Source of the DNA: Candidatus Zixiibacteriota bacterium | GTDB taxonomy: Bacteria > Zixibacteria > MSB-5A5 > GN15 > FEB-12 | Direction of reading: 5' to 3' | Length of the DNA stretch: 17,746 nt | NCBI GenBank assembly: GCA_030619345.1 | Contig: JAUXBO010000012.1 | Coordinates: 1 to 17,746 of the forward strand | Part shown: positions 1-6,900 of the stretch, in pieces | Position numbering within the stretch: position 1 is the stretch's first letter | Layout: the number at the start of each line of letters is the position of its first letter | Made by a program: the position numbers and the translations under genes | Notes under the pieces: model-generated | Database searches by the model: none | The model's input: only the letters and a program-made list of their open reading frames with translations | Told to the model about the DNA's origin: nothing

Positions 1-687
1 CTAGCGAGAATCCCGGAAAACGCGGACCACTTTGTTTCCAAAATCGCTGACATTATAACCACCGAGAATAAAAACGGCAATAAATCCGGTTTGTTGGCGG
101 CGCCTTATGACGCTGAGCTTTTTGGCCATTGGTGGTTCGAGGGACCTCAATTCCTCAAACAAGTCCTCGCCGGAGTTTGTCGCAGTGACAAAGTCGATCT
201 GACATTTGTCTCTGACTATCTGGATGAAAATCCTCCGGAAGAAATTATATCTATTCCTGAAGGAAGTTGGGGCCAGGGAAACCATCACTATATCTGGCTG
301 AACCGACACACCGAATGGACCTGGAAACACATTTACGAGTGTGAGGCCGAAATGTGTCGGCTGGCTGCGTTCTGGAAAGACAACGAAGATAAGCGCGATC
401 ACCACCTTGAAGACCTTCTCAAACAGGCGGCCAGAGAATTAATGCTCATGTCGGCCTCAGACTGGCAGTTCCTTATCTCTACTTTTGCCGCGCGTGACTA
501 TGCCGAGATGCGAATTAGCAATCATTACTCCGACTTCAAACGGCTTACTGACATCGCGAACAGACACATCGCCGGTGAGATTATCCCCAACGGTGATTGG
601 CAGTTCTTGATCGACTGTAAAGATCGGGATCGTTTGTTTAGTAATCTGGAGATTGATTGGTTCGCCAAGGTCGATTTCCCCGCTTGA
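1..687 (+). CDS. GH57 1,4-alpha-glucan branching enzyme-type protein, C-terminal part (partial)
   Basis: The reading frame is open from the first base and ends at TGA 685-687, giving 228 codons of the C-terminal part; the start lies outside the window. The hallmark is APYDAELFGHWWFEGP near the left edge. In GH57 branching enzymes of the DUF1957 group this segment carries the catalytic acid/base Asp, here the codon at 109-111. Further on, PEGSWGQGNHHYIWLN is the aromatic segment of the family's helical C-terminal domain. The remainder is a helix-rich stretch (KQAARELMLMSASDWQFL) also typical of this domain. Family members are roughly 500-560 residues, so about 300 residues including the nucleophile Glu are not visible. 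The family remodels alpha-1,4-glucans (glycogen synthesis, sometimes hydrolysis) in the cytoplasm. The family call is confident; branching versus hydrolytic activity cannot be decided from this fragment. Confidence 0.88.
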   Translation, partial: LARIPENADHFVSKIADIITTENKNGNKSGLLAAPYDAELFGHWWFEGPQFLKQVLAGVCRSDKVDLTFVSDYLDENPPEEIISIPEGSWGQGNHHYIWLNRHTEWTWKHIYECEAEMCRLAAFWKDNEDKRDHHLEDLLKQAARELMLMSASDWQFLISTFAARDYAEMRISNHYSDFKRLTDIANRHIAGEIIPNGDWQFLIDCKDRDRLFSNLEIDWFAKVDFPA

Positions 688-760
688 GTCTGATATCTCC
701 TGAGTTCCGGCCTGTTGTTTTTTTGTTGCGAATCGACGGCTCAACTGCCATGAGTTCAAC

Positions 761-976
761 ATGACTGTTGTAAAACTGGCAGAAAAATGCCCTCATTGCA
801 AAGAGCCGATTATTGCTGGGGCTACCAGATGTAAACACTGCCATGCCGACCTGACTCCCTCAACCAGAAAAAACTCCCCAACCAAAAAGCTCGATAACTT
901 CCGCACCGGATTCCTAACGGGTCTCCTGTTTTCCCTTGTAATCGCCCTTATGAGCTGGCTTCACTTTACTTCTTAG
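761..976 (+). CDS. small zinc-ribbon protein with one C-terminal membrane segment
   Basis: A 71-residue protein. Four cysteines at residues 10, 13, 24 and 27 form a CPHC-x10-CKHC zinc ribbon, followed by a polar linker rich in Lys/Thr/Ser and one hydrophobic segment at about residues 47-68 (FLTGLLFSLVIALMSWL). The expected topology is a cytosolic or peripheral zinc ribbon anchored to the inner membrane by its tail. The ATG at 761 has no strong Shine-Dalgarno. A nearby ATG at 750 is in another frame and closes after four codons. The 73-nt gap after the GH57 gene would allow co-transcription. Small zinc-ribbon/TM proteins are common and mostly uncharacterised, so no function is assigned. The Cys spacing and the clean single TM make it a credible gene despite its size. 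Confidence 0.72.
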   Translation: MTVVKLAEKCPHCKEPIIAGATRCKHCHADLTPSTRKNSPTKKLDNFRTGFLTGLLFSLVIALMSWLHFTS

Positions 977-1175
977 TTAGCTTTCTGGGTCATCGCAGTT
1001 AGACCACTATTCGGGTTGCCACGCTAACCCCCTGCGAAACATAGCCTTACGTAGTCATTCGTGGCTAACGAACGAGCCGGATCTGCCGATAATTGTTATA
1101 TTAGTGGGTTTCTCTGCCGTATAGTGCGGAAAGAGTCCAGAACTAACAAACAGCAAAGTTGCAATTGGATGGGGC

Positions 1176-1193
1176 ACAGACATTTCAGTCTGT
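1176..1193. repeat. 6-bp inverted repeat just upstream of the kinase ribosome binding site
   Basis: ACAGAC (1176-1181) and GTCTGT (1188-1193) are perfectly complementary around the 6-nt loop ATTTCA. The element ends 6 nt before the Shine-Dalgarno of the histidine kinase gene. It could be an operator half-site pair or an mRNA hairpin affecting initiation. A 6-bp match can also arise by chance. Confidence 0.3.
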
Positions 1194-1199
1194 CCGTTT

Positions 1200-1204
1200 G
1201 AGGA
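1200..1204 (+). promoter_or_regulatory. ribosome binding site that decides the histidine kinase start
   Basis: GAGGA at 1200-1204 lies 5 nt before ATG 1210. The longer frame could open at TTG 1159, but that TTG has no comparable purine run. In addition, the residues added there (MQLDGAQTFQSVRLRKL) precede what is otherwise a natural N-terminus leading straight into a membrane segment. Confidence 0.65.
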
Positions 1205-1209
1205 AACTG

Positions 1210-4200
1210 ATGATTCAATTTTTGACGCGATTATCGATTGGCAGACGTATCACTCTACTGAGCCTGGCGTCCGCGTTTATGGCCACTGCATTAATCCTAC
1301 ATTATTTCCCGTCCCAGTTCAGCGAAAGCCGCTACAGCAATAAGGATGCTTCCGATCACGCCCTGATGCAGGTCCTGACCCAACTGTCTATAGCAGCTAT
1401 TGCCGTCGATGATACAACAATCCTGAATGCTATCTTCCGATCTGCAGAAGAAAGCGCTGACCTTGCTTTCGCTATTCTGATCGACGCTGACGGACATATG
1501 AGATTCCGCCACGATCCTGCCGGAATACTCGGCGAACACAAACCGATCAAAGTCTTCGATGGTGCGCTGGGATATTCACGTCTGGGGAACGTTGATTTAC
1601 ACGTAATCGAACCGGTCCCGTGCAACTCCGAATATACTCAGGGAAGAATGATTGTCGGAACCTATCTGGATCAGACCCATGATCAAGTGGCTTCGACAAA
1701 GCTGGCTGTCTTCACTGTGGCCGGTATTTTTCTTTGTATAGGAGTACTGATCGCATTTGGGTTAGGTCGACTCACGACTAAGCCGCTGGGCCTTTTTGTA
1801 GATGCTGCTGAGAAAGTGGCCGAGGGTAACTACGACATCGGTGAACTGGCTACCGTAACACCGGAGTTGAACGTTCTTGGGGATGCCTTCCAAAAAATGG
1901 CTTCGCAGATTAAACAGCAGATGATAGATATCAGGGAAAGTGAGAATCGATACCGGTCCGTTGTTGAATATGGTGGAAACGGAATCCTGGTGCTCTGCAA
2001 AAATCAGATAGTATTTGCCAATGCTATGGTAAGCAAGATAATTGGATACGAGGACCATGAGTTTTCGCGTCAAAACCCGCTGAATCATATTCATCCCGAT
2101 GACAGAAGAGCTGTGATTCGCTCCATGTATAAGCCCAATCGAGAAAACACAACGCCCATCACGTGGGAATGTCGCGTTATTGACAAAGAAGGGGAAATTC
2201 GCTGGATCAAGGGAACCGGCGCTTCAATTGGCTGGGATGGCAAAGCTGCAGCCCTGGTGTTTATCAGCGATATCACGACAAAAAAACGGGATGAAGACGC
2301 CCTTCGATTCACCCGGCATTCGATTGACAGAATATCTGACAGTGCCTTCTGGGTCGACAGTGCGGGAAGACTTGCTCACTTCAATCAGGCAGCGGGCGAC
2401 TTGGTCGGTCGCAATCGAGATGAAATGAAGGATCTGAGATTCTACGATCTTGATCAGCATCTCACTCGCTCCACATGGCAACAATTGTGGGAAAAGGCTG
2501 TGCTGCAAGGCCATTTCTCTTTTGAGTCTGACTTTGTTACCCCCAAAGGACACGATCTGCCGGTGGAGGTGTCCGTTAACTACCTGAAATTCAATGATAG
2601 TGAATACAGTTTTATTATGGTGCGCGACATCACTGAGCGCAAGCTTTCCGAAAACCGACTGCAGGAGCACCTGCATTTTCTCCAGACATTGATGGACACG
2701 ATTCCCGACCCAATTTTCTATCTCTCGTCTGACCGAAAGTTCCTCGGATGTAATAGTGCCTTTGAGGAGGCTCTGGGCAAAGAGAGATCAGCTATTATTG
2801 GATCGAAAACAATTCAGGTCTATGGTCCTGAAACGGGCGACCTGATTCATGCCTCCGACCGTTCCGTCCTGGCGTCGGGCAAAACCAAAAGAATAGAGTT
2901 ATCGCTGGCACAAGCAAGCGGTGAACTTCGGGAATTCGCTCTACACGAGGCAGCTTTCCGGGACGCCGATGGTAACATCGCAGGTCTGGTGGGTGTTATG
3001 AACGATATCACCGACCGCAAGAACATGGAACAGGCCCTTCGGGAATCCGAAGAAAGGCACAGGTCGATTGTCGAAAACGCGGGAGACTCGATAGCACTGA
3101 TAGATATGGAATCACTGTCCTTTGTCGAGTTTAATGGTCGCGCCCACGAAGATCTCGGCTACAGTAGAAACGAGTTCTCTTCGCTGACACTTGCGGATGT
3201 CATTAATGAGTTTTCACCAACACAGATCAGAGAACGATTAGAGTCAGCAATATCCGGCGACGTGATAGAGAGATTTGAGGCACAGGCTGTTACGGCTCAG
3301 GGCGAGATTCGCGATTTGCAGCTTACCATGCGACACCTGGTTATTTCCAATAGACAGTACTTCAGTACCATATGGCAGGATGTCACGGATAGAAAAAACT
3401 GGGAAACCAAGCTGCAGCAATTGGCCGAATATCCACGTGGGAATCCGAACATGGTACTCAGCATGACCGGGGAAGGCCAACTCATTTTCAATAATCCAGC
3501 GGTCGAGTCCACTCTCAAATCGCTCGACCTGACCCTCGACCAAATGTGGCAAATCCTACCCGACAATTTCCTCGAAATGATTCGAGGCTGTCTTGACTCC
3601 GGAGAAAGTTCAATTCCGATTGAATCACGATTCGGGAATCGCTCATGGCTGTGGATGATTGCACCAGTTAAGGGTCAGTCTGTGATTCATGTGCACGCCA
3701 TTGACATTTCGGACCGGATTGACTCAGAGGAGCAAATGCGCAAGCTGTCGGCAGCCGTACAACAATCGCATAATACGGTAATAATAACCGACACGACCGG
3801 CCTGATCGAATACGCCAATCCCCAATTTCAGGAAGTGTCCGGCATGACTCTGGACGAGGTCAAAAAACTTGAGGTCAGTATTGTCAAGTCAGGAATCGAA
3901 GGTCCCCGTGAATACCAAAGGATTTGGGAAGCAATTGAAATAGACAGATTCTGGACTGGCAATCTCAAGAACCGGACCATAAGCGGAGGCTACTATTGGG
4001 CCCGCGAAGTGGTTTCACCAATATTCGACAAGGACGCCGAAATCATCGGATACCTGTTTATAGGACAGGATATTACTAAAGAGATTGAGATGCAGCAGAA
4101 AGTGATTGAGTCAGATAAATTGTCTGCAATCGGCATGCTTGCCGCCGGAGTTGCGCACGAATTCAAGAATTACCTCGGCGGTATAATCGGCAATGCGTCC

Positions 4201-5193
4201 TTTGCTCTCGATGATATCGATTCCGAAAATGGACTGGACCTGGCGCGAGAAACACTCGAGCAGATAATCTCGCTCGGTGAAAGAGCCAACGATGTTGCTA
4301 TGTCGCTGCTTACATATTCACGTGCAAAACCGGAAGAGGTGGGCAGCGAAAACCTGAAGCCGATTATCGATAAGTCCATTAGTCTGGTGGAAAAGGAAAT
4401 GAGCAATCTCAATATTGAGTTAGCGTTCTACCATGAAGATGTTCCGCCGGTAAACGTCTCCGCCAGTAAGATTCAGCAACTTCTCTTAAACCTGCTTATC
4501 AACGCCCAGCATGCCATAAAAAAACATGGTGTTATCACGATTGCATTGATACGTGATGGAGATAGTATTCAGATCAAAGTGGGTGATAGCGGGAGCGGAA
4601 TTGCTCAATCAAACCTGGTCAGAGTATTCGATCCTTTCTTCTCCACAAAAGGGGTCTGGGGCAAAGATGAAGTAATTGGAACCGGTATGGGGCTGGCCAT
4701 TTGCCGCAATATTGCTCGTGAACATGACGGTGATTTGACCGCCAAGTCAATTGTCGGGATGGGTACCACCTTTACCCTGTCACTGCCGGTTAGCGACGAG
4801 TTCTGCTCCGGTGAGGCTCAAGAAAAATCGGATTGCGAAAGGAACGTATTTCTGTTCAGTCTTGATAACGCAATCGCTGCAAACTATTTCAAACAGGGCA
4901 TACCATTGAACATCTCTATTCAGCTGGTTGATAATATTGATCAGATTCCCCAGAATCTCGCCCAAAACTGTGATTTTGTAATATGTGATGCCAGGTTTAC
5001 CGGTAAAGTGGAACTCTACAAAACTGGTGAAATATGCAGACGGACGCATGTACCATATGTGATGATAAACTGCGGTTCCATGGAGTATCAACTCAGCGAT
5101 CTCTATGATTCGGCCGCAGCCTGCTTTAAAGAAACTGCCGCCCTCAAAAGGATACTTGAAACAACGCTGGAGACTAACCCGATATCGGAGTGA
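1210..5193 (+). CDS. multi-PAS membrane sensor histidine kinase with degenerate C-terminal receiver-like domain
   Basis: A 1327-residue protein starting at ATG 1210 (SD GAGGA). Order of domains: TM1 ~13-32; periplasmic sensor ~33-164, which looks Cache/PDC-like (LAFAILIDADGHMRFRHD); TM2 ~165-186; HAMP ~187-235; six PAS modules at ~246-360, 365-480, 484-604, 610-730, 738-842 (weakest) and 843-960. Most PAS modules end in the PAC-type 'DIT/DVT-x-RK' signature. HisKA follows with AAGVAHEFKN, His983 being the predicted phosphorylation site. HATPase_c ~1075-1195 has an N-box Asn1098, DSGSG (Asp1126), FDPFFSTK and GTGMGLAI, so the kinase core looks intact. Residues ~1210-1327 have a receiver-like alternation of strands and helices, with Asp1260 (VICDARF) and Lys1307 at the phosphoacceptor and conserved-Lys positions. 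They lack the usual acidic pair after strand 1. No response regulator is adjacent, so the partner is unknown. The gene ends exactly against the convergent corC. Confidence 0.92.
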   Translation: MIQFLTRLSIGRRITLLSLASAFMATALILHYFPSQFSESRYSNKDASDHALMQVLTQLSIAAIAVDDTTILNAIFRSAEESADLAFAILIDADGHMRFRHDPAGILGEHKPIKVFDGALGYSRLGNVDLHVIEPVPCNSEYTQGRMIVGTYLDQTHDQVASTKLAVFTVAGIFLCIGVLIAFGLGRLTTKPLGLFVDAAEKVAEGNYDIGELATVTPELNVLGDAFQKMASQIKQQMIDIRESENRYRSVVEYGGNGILVLCKNQIVFANAMVSKIIGYEDHEFSRQNPLNHIHPDDRRAVIRSMYKPNRENTTPITWECRVIDKEGEIRWIKGTGASIGWDGKAAALVFISDITTKKRDEDALRFTRHSIDRISDSAFWVDSAGRLAHFNQAAGDLVGRNRDEMKDLRFYDLDQHLTRSTWQQLWEKAVLQGHFSFESDFVTPKGHDLPVEVSVNYLKFNDSEYSFIMVRDITERKLSENRLQEHLHFLQTLMDTIPDPIFYLSSDRKFLGCNSAFEEALGKERSAIIGSKTIQVYGPETGDLIHASDRSVLASGKTKRIELSLAQASGELREFALHEAAFRDADGNIAGLVGVMNDITDRKNMEQALRESEERHRSIVENAGDSIALIDMESLSFVEFNGRAHEDLGYSRNEFSSLTLADVINEFSPTQIRERLESAISGDVIERFEAQAVTAQGEIRDLQLTMRHLVISNRQYFSTIWQDVTDRKNWETKLQQLAEYPRGNPNMVLSMTGEGQLIFNNPAVESTLKSLDLTLDQMWQILPDNFLEMIRGCLDSGESSIPIESRFGNRSWLWMIAPVKGQSVIHVHAIDISDRIDSEEQMRKLSAAVQQSHNTVIITDTTGLIEYANPQFQEVSGMTLDEVKKLEVSIVKSGIEGPREYQRIWEAIEIDRFWTGNLKNRTISGGYYWAREVVSPIFDKDAEIIGYLFIGQDITKEIEMQQKVIESDKLSAIGMLAAGVAHEFKNYLGGIIGNASFALDDIDSENGLDLARETLEQIISLGERANDVAMSLLTYSRAKPEEVGSENLKPIIDKSISLVEKEMSNLNIELAFYHEDVPPVNVSASKIQQLLLNLLINAQHAIKKHGVITIALIRDGDSIQIKVGDSGSGIAQSNLVRVFDPFFSTKGVWGKDEVIGTGMGLAICRNIAREHDGDLTAKSIVGMGTTFTLSLPVSDEFCSGEAQEKSDCERNVFLFSLDNAIAANYFKQGIPLNISIQLVDNIDQIPQNLAQNCDFVICDARFTGKVELYKTGEICRRTHVPYVMINCGSMEYQLSDLYDSAAACFKETAALKRILETTLETNPISE

Positions 5194-6471
5194 TCATGCG
5201 TTCGGTTTGGGCTTGATGCTTACAATCACGCGAGTGATTCGCTGCCCTTCAACATCCTTTACTTCAAACTCAAAGTCATGCCACTTAATTTTCTGACCTT
5301 CATCGGGGACCGATCCGACCAGATCATAAATCAGTCCGCCGACCGAATCAAATTCAACCTGTTCAAACTCCCGGTCAAAATAATCCTGCAATTTTTCCAC
5401 CATCAGACTGGCCGTAACAAGATATCGTCCATCGGGAAGTTTGACGATATCATCCTCCTCCCAGTCATGTTCATCCTGAATCTCGCCGAATATCTCTTCA
5501 ATAATATCCTCCATCGTCACCACCCCGGAGACGCCTCCGAATTCGTCTAACACAATGGCAATATGTTGGCGTCTTGCCTTGAACTCGGCCAGAAGTTCGC
5601 CAATAACTTTGGTCTCAGGGACAAAATACGGCTTTCTAAGATACTCCGTTATTAAGAATTTCTCACCGGGGCCAGGCATACGATTGAACAGGTCTTTTAC
5701 ATAAAGCAGCCCGATAACCTTATCGATACTCTGCACATAAACCGGAAAACGAGAGTGGCCATCACGGTACACAAGATCACGAATTTCCTGGAAGGACATC
5801 GACTTTTCGATGGCCGTAACATCCATGCGCGGTATCATGATTTCTTTTACTATGGTTTGATCGAGTTGGAATATATGCCCAATCATCTCCCTTTCATCGG
5901 CTTCGACAATTGTCTCTGCGATACCGGCCTCATCCGCGAGGGTTTCAATAGCCCGCTCGACAATTTCCTCTTTGTCTTCTTCGGAAATCTTTTTGTCTCG
6001 ACTCGCTCGGACCATCGCCCCCCGATACAGAACCAGAAGTGGCGCAAAAAGTCGATAGACAATTCCAAGAAGCCATAGATAGCGTATCATTCCTGGACCA
6101 ATCGCTTCCATCGACGACCTTCGAGGCAGATATTCAACTACCAACAGATAGACCAACCAGATCACGGCCAGTAACAATCCTACGGCCAGAATCTTCCACT
6201 GACCTCTCAGAATACTTTCAGCGATCAGATCCAGCCCCAAAAAGGTAACGATGATCAAAACAAAAGACTTATAAATAACGGCAATCTGGCTAAAACTGCG
6301 GGGATCGTCGGCCAGCTTTTTCAACACCGTTCGGTGCTTCTCGCTCAGTCCGGGTTCCAGTTCCTCAACATCATCGGGATCAATATTGATGGCCAGAGAA
6401 TAAACCGAAATAATGTAGGCACTGACCAAACCTGCGACAACTATGAGCCCTTCAATAAACGACCAAATCAT
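5194..6471 (-). CDS. DUF21-CBS-CorC/HlyC-type membrane protein (hemolysin C/CorC/CNNM family)
   Basis: A 425-residue protein. The N-terminal DUF21-like membrane region has hydrophobic segments at about 3-25, 67-90, 94-113 and 130-150. A charged helical linker (160-195) follows, then a CBS pair at roughly 205-330 with characteristic IMIPRMDVTAI, SRFPVYVQSIDKVIGLLYVKD and VLDEFGGVSGVVTMEDIIEEI segments. The CorC_HlyC transporter-associated domain covers ~335-420 (LPDGRYLVTASLMVEKL, VGGLIYDLVGSVPDEG). Proteins of this CNNM/CorC group are linked to Mg2+/Co2+ homeostasis; the old name 'hemolysin' rests on weak evidence. The ATG (6469-6471) overlaps the ybeY stop in ATGA, suggesting translational coupling. 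It is the last gene of the cluster headed by aspS. In many bacteria the ybeY neighbour is a soluble CorC/YbeX; this one carries the membrane domain. Confidence 0.9.
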   Translation of the reverse strand: MIWSFIEGLIVVAGLVSAYIISVYSLAINIDPDDVEELEPGLSEKHRTVLKKLADDPRSFSQIAVIYKSFVLIIVTFLGLDLIAESILRGQWKILAVGLLLAVIWLVYLLVVEYLPRRSSMEAIGPGMIRYLWLLGIVYRLFAPLLVLYRGAMVRASRDKKISEEDKEEIVERAIETLADEAGIAETIVEADEREMIGHIFQLDQTIVKEIMIPRMDVTAIEKSMSFQEIRDLVYRDGHSRFPVYVQSIDKVIGLLYVKDLFNRMPGPGEKFLITEYLRKPYFVPETKVIGELLAEFKARRQHIAIVLDEFGGVSGVVTMEDIIEEIFGEIQDEHDWEEDDIVKLPDGRYLVTASLMVEKLQDYFDREFEQVEFDSVGGLIYDLVGSVPDEGQKIKWHDFEFEVKDVEGQRITRVIVSIKPKPNA

Positions 6472-6899
6472 TTTGTGTACACCTTCGCGAGTATTTGCGA
6501 CTCTCGCTTTTTCATAATGCGTTCATCACCAATACGGATATGGTCGTAACCAAAAAGGTGCAGAAATCCGTGGCATGTAAGTCGAATAATTTCCTCCGAG
6601 AGATTGCCACCATATTCCCGAGCCTGACGCCCGGCAAATGGTACCGAAATATAGACTTCTCCAAAAGTCCCACCCTGCTCTTTGATATCGTCAATGTTGA
6701 ATGACAGCACATCGGTCGTTGTATTCTTGCCCCTGAATTTCTCATTGAGGGATTTTATCTTTCGATTGGTGACAAAGATCAGATTCACGGAACTACTACT
6801 GTCAGGCTCAGCCTCTTCTTCGGCAACAACCTCAAATAGTTTTGTAATTCGCAACCGAGGCAGACGCACTTCAGTCTCTTTGAAAATACGTAGTTTCAC
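6468..6899 (-). CDS. ybeY: endoribonuclease YbeY (16S rRNA maturation / ribosome quality control)
   Basis: A 143-residue protein with the diagnostic zinc motif HGFLHLFGYDH, His110, His114 and His120 being the metal ligands. It is preceded by the family segments TTDVLSF and GEVYIS. Length is typical for the family (about 140-170). YbeY is a metal-dependent RNase that acts in rRNA processing and late 70S ribosome quality control. The start is GTG (6897-6899), one nt after the pgpH stop, so initiation probably depends on coupling to upstream translation; the end overlaps corC by 4 nt. The position between phoH/pgpH and corC matches the widespread ybeZ-ybeY-ybeX neighbourhood, which supports the call. 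Confidence 0.95.
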   Translation of the reverse strand: MKLRIFKETEVRLPRLRITKLFEVVAEEEAEPDSSSSVNLIFVTNRKIKSLNEKFRGKNTTTDVLSFNIDDIKEQGGTFGEVYISVPFAGRQAREYGGNLSEEIIRLTCHGFLHLFGYDHIRIGDERIMKKRESQILAKVYTK

Positions 6900-6900
6900 G

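Noticed and set aside
1..405. 134-codon minus-strand open frame at the left edge
   Set aside because: It lies opposite the conserved GH57 motifs, which fix the plus-strand frame as the real one.
712..725. T-run after the GH57 gene as a terminator
   Set aside because: No stable stem precedes the run of T at 718-724, so intrinsic termination is not supported.
1058..1072. TTCGT/ACGAA hairpin upstream of the kinase
   Set aside because: Only 5 bp around a 5-nt loop; expected by chance in this much sequence.
1159..1209. TTG start at 1159 for the histidine kinase
   Set aside because: It has no Shine-Dalgarno, while ATG 1210 has GAGGA at 5 nt and leads directly into the first membrane segment.
2224..2676. 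150-codon minus-strand open frame
   Set aside because: It is antisense to PAS modules of the kinase; no recognisable protein.
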